Shown: positions 19,754 to 30,008, counted from the first letter of the stretch. The stretch: 64,000 nucleotides of DNA from Megasphaera sp. MJR8396C (GCF_001546855.1 NZ_KQ958176.1:1-64000), one strand, 5' to 3'. Numbers and translations are program-made. The notes: generated from the sequence alone by a model not told the origin.

Positions 19754-20019
19754 GTAGGGGATCGCCTCTTTGGGGCAATACTTGTCCCAGGGGGTTCATA
19801 TTTGCCTGACGGATCGCGGCAAGGCCCCGCATCGGCAGAATGACGGGCTCGGGCACACGTGGCTCATGGGATGGATGGGGCGATTTTTTTTGACTGTCCC
19901 GTTCTGTTTATAGTAATATGAAGAAAAAGTACGGCTTTTTTTGTGTCAACGAGAAAGAAGTATGATAAAATAGGAAGGTACATATGCAGAATAGACTAAT
20001 TGGAGGAGGTGTGCCGATC
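19754..20019. other. Intergenic stretch without a recognised gene
   Basis: After the bioB terminator, about 150 bases of GC-rich sequence (19754-19890) contain no start with a ribosome-binding site and no clear repeat. An AT-rich part follows, with a weak promoter candidate for the next operon (TTGTGT at 19941 and GATAAA at 19964). I see nothing else. Confidence 0.5.
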
Positions 20020-20580
20020 ATGATGAAGCGGAATATCGTCCTCGTCGGGATGATGGGGAGCGGCAAGAGTCATATTGGCCGTAAGCTGGCGCAGCGCCTC
20101 AATTGGCAGTTTGTCGATACGGATAGGCGTATCGAGCGGGCCGTAGGCATGACGATTGCTGATTTCTTTGCCAGCTATGGAGAACAGGCGTTTCGAGAGC
20201 GGGAGCTCAATATTTTACAGCAAGTCAGCCGCTATCATGAAGCGGTGATTTCTTTTGGCGGCAACTTTCCCATGAATGTCGATACGTACCGTATCTTGCA
20301 TCGTCATGGCTTTATCGTGGCCCTCTTATCCGAGCCCTTCCGCGTCGAGGAAAGAGTCAGCCGCCACATTGGAAAGCGGCCGACCGTGGACTACGATAAT
20401 CTTCATGATTTTGTCCATACTATGATGAAACAGTGGGAAGAGATCTATCCGTACTGCGACGGCGTCGTCGATACGACACGCGGGGGAGCGTCACAGATCG
20501 TCGAATCCATTGTCCATAAAATCAATGAAAGGCATGTGCAGTTTATTGCCAGGGAAAAGAAGGAGACTGATGTAAAATGA
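20020..20580 (+). CDS. Shikimate kinase-like protein
   Basis: A 186-residue P-loop kinase closest to shikimate kinase, which phosphorylates shikimate in aromatic amino acid synthesis. It has the Walker A GMMGSGKS (residues 10-17), the DTD of the shikimate site (33-35), FRERE (58-62) and the lid RP (120-121). Two substrate-pocket features differ from the family: the GGG loop reads FGGN (79-82), and the C-terminal arginine of the ER-x-x-x-Y segment appears replaced (WEEIYPY, 139-145). GGAGGAGG sits ten bases before ATG 20020. The stop overlaps the pfkA start (ATGA). Shikimate as substrate is therefore uncertain. Confidence 0.75.
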   Translation: MMKRNIVLVGMMGSGKSHIGRKLAQRLNWQFVDTDRRIERAVGMTIADFFASYGEQAFRERELNILQQVSRYHEAVISFGGNFPMNVDTYRILHRHGFIVALLSEPFRVEERVSRHIGKRPTVDYDNLHDFVHTMMKQWEEIYPYCDGVVDTTRGGASQIVESIVHKINERHVQFIAREKKETDVK

Positions 20581-21539
20581 TCAACAAAATCGGAGTATTG
20601 ACCAGCGGCGGGGATGCGCCGGGAATGAATGCGGCAATCCGCGGTGTCACGCGGTACGCCATTCAGCGCGGCCTGACCGTCGAAGGGATTATTCGCGGTT
20701 ATGAAGGTTTGCTGCGTCATGAAACGCGCCCCTTGGGCCGACGCGATGTCGGTGCGATCATTCATCATGGGGGGACCGTGCTTCGGACAGCCCGTTGCTT
20801 GGAATTTAAAGAAAAAGAAACACAGCAGAAAGCGGCTGAATATTTGCGGGAACAGGAAATCGACGCCTTAGTCGTCATCGGCGGTGACGGCTCCATGCGC
20901 GGTGCCGAAGCCTTGTCTGGCTTTGGTTTCCCGACGATCACCATTCCCGGGACCATCGACAACGATATGGTCGGGACCCAGTATACCCTGGGCTTCGATA
21001 CGGCCGTCAATACGGTTCTCGAATCGGTCAATAAAATCCGCGATACGGCCTTTTCCCACGACCGCGTCGCCGTCATTGAAGTCATGGGCCGCGAAGCGGG
21101 CTTTATCGCCATCAGTGCCGGCATGGCCTCCGGTGCCGAAGCGGTCTTAGTCCCGGAACACAAAGTCGACTTGGCCGCCCTCTGCCAGCATCTGGAAGAA
21201 TCGCACCGCATGAAGAAACTGAGCAGTATCGTCATCGTCGCCGAAGGCGCTGCCAAAGGCTCCGACGTCGTCGACTATATCAAAGAACATACCTATCTGT
21301 CGCCGAACCTGACCGTCCTCGGCTACGTACAGCGCGGCGGTGCTCCGTCGGCGTACGACGCCATCATGGCTGGCCGCTTTGCGCAGAAAGCCGTCGACAG
21401 TCTCCTGGACGGCACGCATAACTGCGTCATCGGCCTCATCGACAACAAAGTCGTGGCCACACCCTATGCGGAAGCCGCCAAACTTCGCTATCCCATCGAT
21501 GAAAACCTGTTTGAACTGGTTCACCTCTTAGGCCGATAA
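20577..21539 (+). CDS. pfkA: ATP-dependent 6-phosphofructokinase
   Basis: Phosphorylates fructose 6-phosphate to fructose 1,6-bisphosphate, the committed glycolytic step. The 320 residues show LTSGGDAPGMNAAIRG at the N terminus, GGDGSMRGA (the Gly after Asp marks an ATP-type rather than a pyrophosphate-type enzyme), and the catalytic PGTIDND. LGYVQRGG follows near the C terminus. Translation is coupled to the preceding kinase gene by a four-base overlap. Confidence 0.96.
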   Translation: MINKIGVLTSGGDAPGMNAAIRGVTRYAIQRGLTVEGIIRGYEGLLRHETRPLGRRDVGAIIHHGGTVLRTARCLEFKEKETQQKAAEYLREQEIDALVVIGGDGSMRGAEALSGFGFPTITIPGTIDNDMVGTQYTLGFDTAVNTVLESVNKIRDTAFSHDRVAVIEVMGREAGFIAISAGMASGAEAVLVPEHKVDLAALCQHLEESHRMKKLSSIVIVAEGAAKGSDVVDYIKEHTYLSPNLTVLGYVQRGGAPSAYDAIMAGRFAQKAVDSLLDGTHNCVIGLIDNKVVATPYAEAAKLRYPIDENLFELVHLLGR

Positions 21540-21581
21540 TTTCTTGGCCTTGACTGCGTCCAGTCCATACCTGCAAATAGG

Positions 21582-21622
21582 GGAATACATAAGGGATCCT
21601 TCCTTTATGCATTCCTTTTTTT
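21582..21622 (+). terminator. Terminator of pfkA
   Basis: Stem GGAATACATAAGG/CCTTTATGCATTCC followed by seven T. Confidence 0.85.
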
Positions 21623-21686
21623 GTCGTTTTCTGTCAAATACAGGCAAAAAAGCGACGGAAGATGAAGAAAATTTATTAAATCTGAA

Positions 21687-21715
21687 TTGACAGCACATAA
21701 ATATGCAAGTATAAT
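21687..21715 (+). promoter_or_regulatory. Consensus promoter of the amino acid ABC transporter
   Basis: Perfect TTGACA (21687-21692) and TATAAT (21710-21715) with a 17-base spacer. A fully consensus promoter usually implies repression by a separate factor; I see no clear operator. Confidence 0.9.
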
Positions 21716-21769
21716 AAGATAGCATGTGTTTTTGTATATTTATCTGTATCATCAAGAGGAGTGTTATTC

Positions 21770-22435
21770 ATGTCATTTGATTTTAGCCTGATTTGGAATT
21801 CATTGCCTCTGCTGTTGGCAGGCGCCGGTGTTACCATTGAGATCACGGCCATTGCCGTCGGCTTAGGTTTTGTATTCGGCCTGATTACCAGTGTGTGCCG
21901 CTTGTCAGGAGTCAAAATATTGAACATCCTGGCTGTCTGCTACGTCAATATTATCCGCGGGACGCCGCTCTTAGTCCAGATCTTTTTGATTTACTTCGCC
22001 CTGCCCATGATCATCGGCGAACGAATCAATCCCTTCGTCGCTGCCGTCGCCGCCTGTTCCGTAAACAGTGGGGCTTATGTCGCAGAAATCTTCCGTGCAG
22101 GCATTCAGTCTGTCGATAAGGGCCAGATGGAAGCCGGCCGGTCTCTTGGCCTGTCCTGGATGCAGACCATGCGCTACATCATTTTGCCCCAGGCTTTCAA
22201 ACACGTCATCCCGCCCCTTGGCAATGAATTTATTTCCATGACCAAAGAAACATCCCTGGTTTCGGTCATCGGCTTCGAAGAACTGACCCGTCGTGGCCAG
22301 CTGATCATCGCCAAGACCTACGGTTCGTTTGAAATCTGGCTGACCGTAGCCTTTATTTATTTGGTCATGACCTTTACCATCGCCCAGTTGGTAAGCTATT
22401 TGGAACGGAGGTTTGCAACGGATGATAGAAATTAA
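21770..22435 (+). CDS. Polar amino acid ABC transporter, permease
   Basis: Membrane subunit of a His/Glu/Gln/Arg/cystine-type importer, 221 residues with about five membrane helices. The N-terminal HEQRO-type helices and the EAA loop ([20 protein letters not shown]) that docks the ATPase are clear. The typical [17 protein letters not shown] follows. ATG 21770 is chosen, with AGAGGAG upstream; an in-frame GTG at 21761 is part of that site. It overlaps the ATPase gene by 14 bases. Confidence 0.92.
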   Translation: MSFDFSLIWNSLPLLLAGAGVTIEITAIAVGLGFVFGLITSVCRLSGVKILNILAVCYVNIIRGTPLLVQIFLIYFALPMIIGERINPFVAAVAACSVNSGAYVAEIFRAGIQSVDKGQMEAGRSLGLSWMQTMRYIILPQAFKHVIPPLGNEFISMTKETSLVSVIGFEELTRRGQLIIAKTYGSFEIWLTVAFIYLVMTFTIAQLVSYLERRFATDDRN

Positions 22436-23141
22436 AGGGTTGAAAAAAAGCTTTGGCAAACACGAGGTTCTCCGGGGCATCGATTTGACCATCCAAGATA
22501 AAGAAGTCGTCGTCATCATCGGCCCGTCGGGGTCCGGCAAGAGTACGATTCTCCGCTGCATCAACTATTTGGAAGAACCGTCAGCCGGTGAAATCATCGT
22601 CGACGGCATCAGCATGAACGATGCCAAGAGCATCAATAGTGTCCGCAAGGAAGTCGGCATGGTCTTCCAGCGGTTCAATCTCTTCCCGCACATGACGGTG
22701 TTGGAAAACATCATCTTGTCGCCTATGAAGACCCGTGGCGAAAGCAAGGAAGCGGCTACGGAAGTGGCCATTCAGCTCCTTGAAAAAGTAGGCCTGGCCG
22801 ATAAGAAAGATGCCTATCCCGAAACCTTGTCGGGTGGCCAGCAGCAGCGTGTCGCCATTGCCCGCGCCCTGGCTATGAAACCGAAATTCATGCTCTTCGA
22901 CGAACCGACGTCGGCCCTTGACCCGGAAATGGTCCGCGAAGTTCTCGACGTCATCAAAGACCTGGCCCACGACGGCATGTCCATGGCCATCGTTACCCAC
23001 GAAATGGGCTTTGCCCGCGAAGTGGCTGACCGCGTCTTATTCATCGACGAAGGCCAGATTCTGGAACAGGGGAAACCGGACGATCTCTTCTCCCATCCGA
23101 AGGAAGAACGGACCCAGATCTTCTTGTCAAAAATCTTATAA
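22422..23141 (+). CDS. Polar amino acid ABC transporter, ATP-binding protein
   Basis: GlnQ-type ATPase, 239 residues: Walker [11 protein letters not shown]-loop [17 protein letters not shown], signature [15 protein letters not shown], Walker [14 protein letters not shown] and the H-loop [11 protein letters not shown] 22422 follows GGAGG by ten bases; an upstream in-frame TTG is less likely. No periplasmic binding protein gene is in the operon, so it must be supplied from another locus. The substrate is unknown. Confidence 0.93.
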   Translation: MIEIKGLKKSFGKHEVLRGIDLTIQDKEVVVIIGPSGSGKSTILRCINYLEEPSAGEIIVDGISMNDAKSINSVRKEVGMVFQRFNLFPHMTVLENIILSPMKTRGESKEAATEVAIQLLEKVGLADKKDAYPETLSGGQQQRVAIARALAMKPKFMLFDEPTSALDPEMVREVLDVIKDLAHDGMSMAIVTHEMGFAREVADRVLFIDEGQILEQGKPDDLFSHPKEERTQIFLSKIL

Positions 23142-23174
23142 GGTACGGCCCACCCTGAAAGGTACGGCCTGTGT

Positions 23175-23210
23175 AAAAGCCCGCCTGAGCTTAGCTCAGA
23201 CGGGCTTTTT
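23175..23210. terminator. Bidirectional terminator between ABC transporter and hemL
   Basis: AAAAGCCCGCCTGAGC pairs with GCTCAGACGGGCTTTTT; A run on one side and T run on the other serve both convergent operons. Confidence 0.85.
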
Positions 23211-23243
23211 GTATTGCCGTGATATAGTTTTTACTGGCTGTTC

Positions 23244-24533
23244 TTAGAGCGAACGGAAGGCCTTTTCCGCGGCTTCGATCGTCTTTTCGATGTCGGCGTC
23301 GCTGTGGGCGCCGGAGACGAAGTTCGTTTCAAAAGGAGACGGTGCCAGGTAGATGCCGTCATTCAGCATGGACAGGAAGTACTTTTTGAAGGCTTCAGCG
23401 TCGCAGGCTTCGGCTGCGGCGTAGTTTGTGACCGGTGCGTCACTGAAAAAGACGCTGAACATGGTGCCGGCCTGGGGAACCTGTACCGGGATGCCGGCTT
23501 TGGCGGCAACGCGGCGAATCCCTTCGGTGAGCGTTGTCGTCTTTTCCGTGACCTTTTCGATATAGGCCGGGTCTTCGGTGATGATGCGCAGCGTCTCAAG
23601 GCCAGCGGCCATGGCCAGGGGATTGCCGCTTAAGGTGCCGGCCTGGTAAACCGGACCCTGGGGCGAGACGCAGTCCATGATGGCTTTTTTGCCGCCGTAG
23701 GCTGCCACAGGTAGGCCGCCGCCGATGATTTTCCCCAAGGTCGTCATGTCGGGCTCGATGTGATAGATGCTCTGGGCGCCGTGGAGGGCCGAGCGGAAGC
23801 CGCACATGACTTCGTCAAAGATGAGGACCGTGCCGTGTTTCTTCGTTTCCTCCCGCAGGAGTTCGAGGTAGCCTTCTTGGGGCAGGACGAGGCCCATGTT
23901 GCCGGCAATGGGTTCGACGATGACGGCGGCGATGGCGTCGCCGTTTTGGTCCATGAGAGCTTTAAAGGCGGCGGCGTCGTTATAAGGGACGGTCAGGGTA
24001 TCTTTGGCCGTTCCGGCCGTAACGCCCGGGCTGTCGGGTTGGCCGAAGGTCGCGGCACCACTGCCGGCTTTGACCAAGAGGCTGTCGCCGTGGCCGTGGT
24101 AGCAGCCGATGAATTTGACGATTTTTTCCCGTCCCGTATAGCCCCGGGCGGCACGGATGGCGCTCATCGTCGCTTCGGTACCGGAGTTGACCATGCGCAG
24201 TTTTTCAATGGACGGGTAGACTTTTCGGACCAGTTTGGCCAGATCCGATTCGACGACCGTCGGGGCGCCGTAGCTGGTACCGCGTTCAGCTGCTTCCTGA
24301 AGGGCTTTGACGACGCGGGGGTGGGCGTGGCCGACGATCATGGGGCCCCAGGAGCCGACGTAGTCGATGTATTCGTTGCCGTCGATGTCGGCAATGGTAC
24401 TGCCCTTGGCCCAGGCGATGAACGGCGGCGGGCAGCCGATGCGGCTGTAGGAACGGACCGGGCTATTGACGCCGCCCGGCATGAGGGTCTGCGCTTCGGC
24501 AAAGGCAGCCCTTGATGTTTCTAAGGAAATCAT
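23244..24533 (-). CDS. hemL: Glutamate-1-semialdehyde 2,1-aminomutase
   Basis: PLP enzyme that makes 5-aminolevulinate from glutamate 1-semialdehyde. The 429 residues start with the family motif [12 protein letters not shown] region. [20 protein letters not shown], the PLP Asp in [10 protein letters not shown] and the Schiff-base Lys in [16 protein letters not shown] are all visible. Strong GAGGAGG precedes the ATG. It is the last gene of the tetrapyrrole operon, 12 bases after hemA, whose product it uses. Confidence 0.96.
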   Translation of the reverse strand: MISLETSRAAFAEAQTLMPGGVNSPVRSYSRIGCPPPFIAWAKGSTIADIDGNEYIDYVGSWGPMIVGHAHPRVVKALQEAAERGTSYGAPTVVESDLAKLVRKVYPSIEKLRMVNSGTEATMSAIRAARGYTGREKIVKFIGCYHGHGDSLLVKAGSGAATFGQPDSPGVTAGTAKDTLTVPYNDAAAFKALMDQNGDAIAAVIVEPIAGNMGLVLPQEGYLELLREETKKHGTVLIFDEVMCGFRSALHGAQSIYHIEPDMTTLGKIIGGGLPVAAYGGKKAIMDCVSPQGPVYQAGTLSGNPLAMAAGLETLRIITEDPAYIEKVTEKTTTLTEGIRRVAAKAGIPVQVPQAGTMFSVFFSDAPVTNYAAAEACDAEAFKKYFLSMLNDGIYLAPSPFETNFVSGAHSDADIEKTIEAAEKAFRSL

Positions 24534-24545
24534 AAGAAGGCCTCC

Positions 24546-25814
24546 TCACTCTTTAATATCTAACTTGAATACGTTCTGCAGCTCCCGGACGACCTGCGCT
24601 TCGTCAGGCGTATGGGCCGCTTCGACGGTGCGCTGTAAGGGCGCCCGCAGGAGCTTGCGGACTAAGATATGGGATAAGTTTTCGACGACGCGGAATTGGT
24701 CGTCCGTCAGTTCCGGCAGTTTGCTGCGAGCCTTTTTGACGAAGTGGCGCCGCGTCTGTTCGGCCTGCTGTGAGAGGCTGACGACGACGGGCCGGACCGA
24801 GAGGTAGCGGTAGCGCTCGACCATGGCTTCGACGGCTTCGTCGACGATGACCTTGGCGGCGACGGCTTCGCGCTGTCTGGCCGCTTCGTTGTCGTGGACG
24901 ATGTCTTCGAGATCGTCGATATTGTATAAGGTAACGCCGGCGATGGAGGCGGCGTCAGGCGAGATGTCGCGGGGGACGGCGATGTCGATGAGCAGGAGGG
25001 GGCGATTCTTACGCCGTTCCTGAAAGCGCCGCAGGCGGGGGACGGTGACGACGTAGTGCGGCGCCCCGGTAGAGGCGATGATGATGTCGACGTCGTCGAT
25101 GATGGTTTCGGCCTCTTTATAGTGGACGGCCGTACCGCCGACGTCACGGGCCAGTTCTTCGGCCCGCTCTAAGTGGCGGTTGACGATGTAGAGCTTATCG
25201 GCGCCTTTTCCGAGAAAGTTTTGGGCCGTCAGGCGGGCCATCTGGCCGGCACCGTATAAAAGCAGCCCTTTTCCCTTCAGGGAGCCGAAGACTTTTTCCG
25301 CCATTTGGACGGCGGTATAACTGACCGACACGGCGTGGTAGGCGATGTGGGTGTCGGTCCGGATCCTTTTCCCGACGGCGATGGCCTGCTGAAAGAGCAT
25401 GTTCAGCATGGCCCCGGTGGCCCCATGTTCATGGGCCATGACGTAGGCCTGTTTGACCTGGCTCAAGATCTGGCCTTCGCCGACGACGAGGGAGTCCAGG
25501 CTGGCGGCAACGGTGAATAGATGGGCGATGCATTCCTTTCCTGTATAGCGGTAGAAATAGGCCGGCTCATAGGCCGGTTTTCCCGCCAAATCGAGGAAGA
25601 AGTCGCGCAGGGCCTGTTCGTTTTCCCTTATATCGTCGACGACGGCGTAGACTTCGGAGCGGTTGCACGTCGATAAGACGACGGCTTCGCGCAGGCCGCC
25701 GTAATCGTCGAGGTGCTTTAGGCCGGTGCCGATGGCGTCCGCTGTCATGGCAAATCGTTCCCGAATGGCGACGGGGACCGTTTTATGGTTGAGTCCGACG
25801 ATGACTAAATCCAT
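24546..25814 (-). CDS. hemA: Glutamyl-tRNA reductase
   Basis: Reduces glutamyl-tRNA to glutamate 1-semialdehyde, the first committed step of C5-pathway tetrapyrrole synthesis. The 422 residues carry VGLNHKTVPVAIRERF, the nucleophile C50 in LSTCNRSEVY, the NADPH-binding GAGQMARLTAQN and the C-terminal dimerisation helix. The start lies three bases after the hemB stop. It sits fifth in the operon rather than first. Confidence 0.96.
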   Translation of the reverse strand: MDLVIVGLNHKTVPVAIRERFAMTADAIGTGLKHLDDYGGLREAVVLSTCNRSEVYAVVDDIRENEQALRDFFLDLAGKPAYEPAYFYRYTGKECIAHLFTVAASLDSLVVGEGQILSQVKQAYVMAHEHGATGAMLNMLFQQAIAVGKRIRTDTHIAYHAVSVSYTAVQMAEKVFGSLKGKGLLLYGAGQMARLTAQNFLGKGADKLYIVNRHLERAEELARDVGGTAVHYKEAETIIDDVDIIIASTGAPHYVVTVPRLRRFQERRKNRPLLLIDIAVPRDISPDAASIAGVTLYNIDDLEDIVHDNEAARQREAVAAKVIVDEAVEAMVERYRYLSVRPVVVSLSQQAEQTRRHFVKKARSKLPELTDDQFRVVENLSHILVRKLLRAPLQRTVEAAHTPDEAQVVRELQNVFKLDIKE

Positions 25815-25817
25815 GGC

Positions 25818-26807
25818 TTAGGCCTCGATGTCGCCGTTTTTCAGCCACCGGGCGACGTCGATGGCATGGTAGGTGATGATGATGTCCGAGCCGGCCCGCT
25901 TCATGCTGAGCAGGGATTCAGTGACGATGCGCTTTTCGTCGATCCAGCCTTTTTGGGCCGCCGCTTTGACCATGGCGTATTCACCGCTGACATTGTAAGT
26001 GGCAATGGGGCGCTGGCAGCGTTCCCGAGCCTGATGGACGATGTCGAGATAGGCCAGGGCCGGTTTGACCATGATGATGTCGGCCCCTTCGTCGAGGTCG
26101 AGGTCGATTTCCTTCAGGGCTTCACGGCTGTTGGCCGGATCCATCTGATAGCCCCGGCGGTCGCCGAAGTGCGGTGCCGAATCGGCAGCGTCGCGGAAGG
26201 GACCGTAATAGGCCGAGGCGTATTTGGCGGCGTAGGACATGATGCTGATATCGGTAAAATCGTTGGCGTCGAGGGCTTTTCGGATAGAAGCGACGCGGCC
26301 GTCCATCATATCCGACGGGGCGATGATATCGGCACCGGCCTCGGCCTGGCTGACGGCGACCTTGTTTAAGAGTTCCAAGGTCGCGTCGTTATCGACTTCA
26401 TGGCCGCACAGTTTGCCGCAGTGGCCGTGGCTCGTATACTGGCAGAGGCAGACGTCGCCGACGATGACCATGTCGGGAACGGCCTGTTTGATGGCCTTCA
26501 TGGCACGCTGGACCGGGCTTTCCGGATCCCAGGCACTGGAACCGATGTCGTCTTTATAGGCCGGAAGACCGAAGACTTCGATGGCCGTAAGGCCGAGCTC
26601 ACGGATGTCTTCGGCTAAGGCGACGGCTTTGTCGACAGACAGGTGGTAACAGCCGGGCATGCTGGGGATTTCTTCTTGGACATTCGTCCCGGGGACGACG
26701 AAAATGGGGTAGATGAGGTCATTCAGGGAGAGGTGGTTTTCCCGTATCATAGCCCGCAACGGCGCCGAGCGGCGCAGGCGGCGGGGACGGAGGGTATTTA
26801 CGTTCAT
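25818..26807 (-). CDS. hemB: Porphobilinogen synthase (delta-aminolevulinate dehydratase)
   Basis: Condenses two 5-aminolevulinates to porphobilinogen. The 329-residue protein has the zinc site C120, C122 and C130 ([13 protein letters not shown]), so it is a Zn-type enzyme. The two active-site lysines are K195 (SYAAKYAS) and K248 (MVKPALAY). The start at 26807 is chosen because GGAGA lies 11 bases upstream and the ATG overlaps the previous stop (ATGA); the frame extends ten codons further without a better site. Confidence 0.95.
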   Translation of the reverse strand: MNVNTLRPRRLRRSAPLRAMIRENHLSLNDLIYPIFVVPGTNVQEEIPSMPGCYHLSVDKAVALAEDIRELGLTAIEVFGLPAYKDDIGSSAWDPESPVQRAMKAIKQAVPDMVIVGDVCLCQYTSHGHCGKLCGHEVDNDATLELLNKVAVSQAEAGADIIAPSDMMDGRVASIRKALDANDFTDISIMSYAAKYASAYYGPFRDAADSAPHFGDRRGYQMDPANSREALKEIDLDLDEGADIIMVKPALAYLDIVHQARERCQRPIATYNVSGEYAMVKAAAQKGWIDEKRIVTESLLSMKRAGSDIIITYHAIDVARWLKNGDIEA

Positions 26808-28324
26808 CGTGTGTTGAGTCTCCAATCTTTTATACAATCAGTCAGACCTGCTGTCGTGTAGGTCGAGGCTGTGAGAATCTGTGTGAGCCCCTTTTCGCGG
26901 CACGTCTGGGCCGTGATGGGGCCGATGCAGGCAAAGGTGACGGCGTCGAGTTTGTCACTAGCGTCCTGGGTGAGGTCTAAGAAGTGATGGACGGCAGACG
27001 AACTGGTGACGGTGACGACGTCGATTTGGCCGTCGGTCAATAATTTTTCCAGGCGTTCTTTGTTTTCGCTGGCGCCGATCGTTTGATAGGCTTCGCAGAT
27101 CTCGACGTCGGCCCCTTTACGGCGGAGCGTATCGGGCAGGAAGGAACGGGCTTCTTTGGCCCGGGGAATGAGGATCTTTTCGCCGCCCCTAAGGTGGGGC
27201 GACAAGGCCTCAAAGAGTCCTTCGGCACAGTAGGCCCGAGGGACGACGTCGGCCGTAAGGCCGTGGGTGAGGAGGGCATCCGCTGTGGCGCTGCCGATGG
27301 CGGCCAATTTGGCCTGCCCTAAGGCGCGGCTGTCGAGCCCTTTTAAGGCCAGGCGGCGGAAAAAGGCGTCGACGCCGTTAGTGCTGGTGAAGATGAGCCA
27401 GTCGTATTCCGTGAGGCGGTCGATGGCGGTATCGAGGGCGGCGTAATCGTCGCTCGGCGGTTCGATGCGGATCGTCGGGACTTCGATACAGGACGCGCCT
27501 AAGTTTTCCAGCTGGCGGGTCAGGGCCGGCGCCTGGGCATGGGTGCGGGTGACGGCGATGCGAAGGCCAAAGAGAGGCTTCGTATCGAACCATTGCATAG
27601 ACGGCCGGAGGGAGACGACGTCGCCGACGACGAAGATGGCCGGCGCCTTGAACTGCTGCTCAGCCGCCTTTTGGGCGATGTCGCCGACGGTGGCCACTAA
27701 GGTTTCCTGGATGGGCTTGGTGCCCCAGCGGACGAGGGCCGCCGGCGTGTCGGCAGCTCTTCCGTGAGCCATCAATTCTTTCGTGATCAAGGGCAGGTTG
27801 TGGACGCCCATGAGAAAGACCAGGGTATCGACGGCCGTGGCCAGTTTATCCCAGCGGATGGACGACTCTTTTTTCGTCGGATCTTCGTGGCCGGTGACGA
27901 CGGCAAAGGATGAGGCTGCCGTCCGATCGGTGACGGGAATGCCGGCGTAGGCTGCGGCGCCGATGGCCGAGGTCACACCGGGGATGATTTCAAAAGGAAT
28001 GCCAGCGTCGTGCAGGGCACGACTTTCTTCACCGCCGCGGCCGAAGACGAAGGGGTCGCCCCCTTTGAGACGGACGACGATGTTGCCGGCACGGGCCTTT
28101 TCGAGGAGTAAGGCAATGATGCCTTCTTGAGAAAGGGTGTGGTCGGCGGCTTTTTTGCCGACGTATATTTTTTCCGCATCAGGCCGGGCGAAGTCGAGGA
28201 GACGTTCATCGGCCAGATAGTCGTAGACGACGACGTCAGCCTCTTTGAGGACGTCGCGGCCTTTTAAGGTAAGCAGGCGGTAGTCGCCGGGGCCGGCGCC
28301 GGTGAGATATACAATGCCGTTCAT
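26804..28324 (-). CDS. cobA-hemD: Fused uroporphyrinogen-III C-methyltransferase / uroporphyrinogen-III synthase
   Basis: A 506-residue fusion. Residues 1 to about 245 are the SAM-dependent methyltransferase that turns uroporphyrinogen III into precorrin-2 ([53 protein letters not shown]). Residues about 255-506 are HemD, which cyclises hydroxymethylbilane ([36 protein letters not shown]). One polypeptide thus makes and immediately methylates the macrocycle, directing flux to siroheme and cobalamin. AAAGGAGG precedes the ATG. The fusion is known in Firmicutes. Confidence 0.96.
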   Translation of the reverse strand: MNGIVYLTGAGPGDYRLLTLKGRDVLKEADVVVYDYLADERLLDFARPDAEKIYVGKKAADHTLSQEGIIALLLEKARAGNIVVRLKGGDPFVFGRGGEESRALHDAGIPFEIIPGVTSAIGAAAYAGIPVTDRTAASSFAVVTGHEDPTKKESSIRWDKLATAVDTLVFLMGVHNLPLITKELMAHGRAADTPAALVRWGTKPIQETLVATVGDIAQKAAEQQFKAPAIFVVGDVVSLRPSMQWFDTKPLFGLRIAVTRTHAQAPALTRQLENLGASCIEVPTIRIEPPSDDYAALDTAIDRLTEYDWLIFTSTNGVDAFFRRLALKGLDSRALGQAKLAAIGSATADALLTHGLTADVVPRAYCAEGLFEALSPHLRGGEKILIPRAKEARSFLPDTLRRKGADVEICEAYQTIGASENKERLEKLLTDGQIDVVTVTSSSAVHHFLDLTQDASDKLDAVTFACIGPITAQTCREKGLTQILTASTYTTAGLTDCIKDWRLNTR

Positions 28325-28336
28325 GGAAAACCTCCT

Positions 28337-29272
28337 TTATTCGGCAGGGGTGATGCCGAGATCTGTCAAAATTTGTCGGCCTCCTTGGTCGAGGAGGGTT
28401 CGGGCGGCTTTTTGGCCGATAGCGATGCTGCCCGAGGCAGGGCCCGTCGCCTGATGGCGAAAGACGCGGCTGCCATCGGGGGCGGCGATGATACAAGACA
28501 GGGTTAGCTGTCCGTCGTTGACCCTGCCGTAGACGCCGACCGGGACCTGGCAGCTGCCGTTGATGGCCGCTAAAAAGGATCGTTCGGCTATCGTGGCGGC
28601 TGTCGTGTCGTCGCTGCAGAGAAAGGAAAGGGCACTTTTCAAGGCTTCGTCATCGGCACGGGTCTCGATGGCAAGGGCCCCCTGGCCGACGGCGGGAATC
28701 ATGGTGTCCGTCGGAAGCAGCTGGGTAATGCGCTGGGAAAGGCCCAGGCGCCGAAGGCCGGCTTCAGCTAAGATGATGGCATCGTATTCGCCGTCATCGA
28801 GCTTTTTGAGCCTCGTATCGACGTTGCCCCGAAGATCAAGGACCGTAAGGTCGGGACGGTGGGCTAGGAGCTGGGCCTTTCGGCGCAGGCTCGACGTGCC
28901 GATGCGGGCACGGGCCGGCAGGGCGTCGAGGGAATCATAGCGGTTCGATACCAAGGCGTCGTGGACGTAAGACCGAGCCGTGACGGCCGCCAGACAGAGG
29001 CCATCCGGAAGGTCGGTAGGGACATCTTTTAAGCTGTGGACGGCCAAATCGATGGTGCCGTCAAGAAGCCGCGCTTCCAGTTCTTTCGTAAAGAGGCCTT
29101 TGCCGCCGATGCGGGCCAAGGGTACGTCGAGAATCTTATCGCCTTTGGTGACGATATGCTCGAGGGTGATCGAAAGATTCGGGTCATGACACTCGAGGGC
29201 TTTTTTTATGTATTCGGCCTGCCATAAGGCAAGGGCACTTTTGCGGGTGCCAATGATCAGGTTACGTTTCAT
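28337..29272 (-). CDS. hemC: Hydroxymethylbilane synthase (porphobilinogen deaminase)
   Basis: Polymerises four porphobilinogens to hydroxymethylbilane on a covalent dipyrromethane cofactor, attached at C241 (NGSCQVPVG). The 311 residues begin RNLIIGTRKSALALWQ and contain the standard GTSSLRRKAQL and DLRGNVDTRL. The start at 29272 follows AAAGGAG. The frame is open for 39 more codons but that part overlaps the upstream gene in another frame. The true start overlaps the upstream stop by 11 bases. Confidence 0.96.
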   Translation of the reverse strand: MKRNLIIGTRKSALALWQAEYIKKALECHDPNLSITLEHIVTKGDKILDVPLARIGGKGLFTKELEARLLDGTIDLAVHSLKDVPTDLPDGLCLAAVTARSYVHDALVSNRYDSLDALPARARIGTSSLRRKAQLLAHRPDLTVLDLRGNVDTRLKKLDDGEYDAIILAEAGLRRLGLSQRITQLLPTDTMIPAVGQGALAIETRADDEALKSALSFLCSDDTTAATIAERSFLAAINGSCQVPVGVYGRVNDGQLTLSCIIAAPDGSRVFRHQATGPASGSIAIGQKAARTLLDQGGRQILTDLGITPAE

Positions 29273-29909
29273 GGCGGCTCCTTTCAAATTCGACCAGCTT
29301 CTGAAAGAGGCGGCGGCCGGCTTCGTCGATGTCATTTTGTTCGACCAGGTCCATGATGTCGTCCGATAAGGCCGTGCGCCAAAAGGCATGGCGGTCTTTC
29401 GAGGACGGAAGGCCTTCGCGGGCAGCTTGGCGGACGCGGGCTACTTCCTCGAGCCAGCGGCTGTAGCGTTCATCGAAGTGCCGTTCCAATCGCTGCCGCA
29501 GCCAGCGTGAGAAGGCCGGTCCCTTGCCGTTGGTCGAAATGGCCAGCTGCAAGTCACCTTGGCGGACGACGGCGGGCAGGGTGAAGCTGCATAGTTGTGG
29601 GACGTCACAGACGTTGATCGGTTTGCCTTCTTTTTCGGCGGCCTGGGACGCGGCGCGGCTTACGCTTTCGTCGTCGGTGGCGCAGATGATGAGAAAGTAG
29701 GCTTTTTCGTCACCGACCTCATAGGCACGGGCCTTCCATGTCAGTCGATGGGAGGCGGCCCAGTCTTTTATCGTGTCCGTCGCCTCCGGAGCGATGACCG
29801 TGATTACCGCGCCTTCGTCGAGGAGGCGGGCGGCTTTTCGCTCGGCGATGGTACCGCCGCCGATGACCAGACAAGGCCGGTTTCGGAGATCTACATTAAT
29901 AGGATACAT
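29262..29909 (-). CDS. Precorrin-2 dehydrogenase / sirohydrochlorin ferrochelatase-type protein
   Basis: A 215-residue protein matching the N-terminal part of CysG (Met8/SirC type): NAD-dependent oxidation of precorrin-2 to sirohydrochlorin, in some members also iron insertion. It opens YPINVDLRNRPCLVIGGG with the Rossmann GGGTIAERKAARLL, then IICATDDESVSRAAS, CDVPQLCSFTLPAVV and AISTNGKGPAFSRWLR. Start 29909 has GAGGAT upstream; a longer frame to 29951 lacks a site. It is the first gene of the tetrapyrrole operon, which places siroheme or cobalamin synthesis as the operon's destination. Confidence 0.92.
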   Translation of the reverse strand: MYPINVDLRNRPCLVIGGGTIAERKAARLLDEGAVITVIAPEATDTIKDWAASHRLTWKARAYEVGDEKAYFLIICATDDESVSRAASQAAEKEGKPINVCDVPQLCSFTLPAVVRQGDLQLAISTNGKGPAFSRWLRQRLERHFDERYSRWLEEVARVRQAAREGLPSSKDRHAFWRTALSDDIMDLVEQNDIDEAGRRLFQKLVEFERSRHET

Positions 29910-30008
29910 AGGGAATCCTCGCTTTTTTATAATATATTCCTTATTATACACAATTCTCCGAAAAAAAGCGTGGCAACGACAACACTTTTAGAAAGAGGGG
30001 AATAAGAG

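Noticed and set aside
19233-19856. Minus-strand frame over the end of bioB and the following gap
   Set aside because: It crosses the bioB terminator and most of it is antisense to bioB; no start site is supported.
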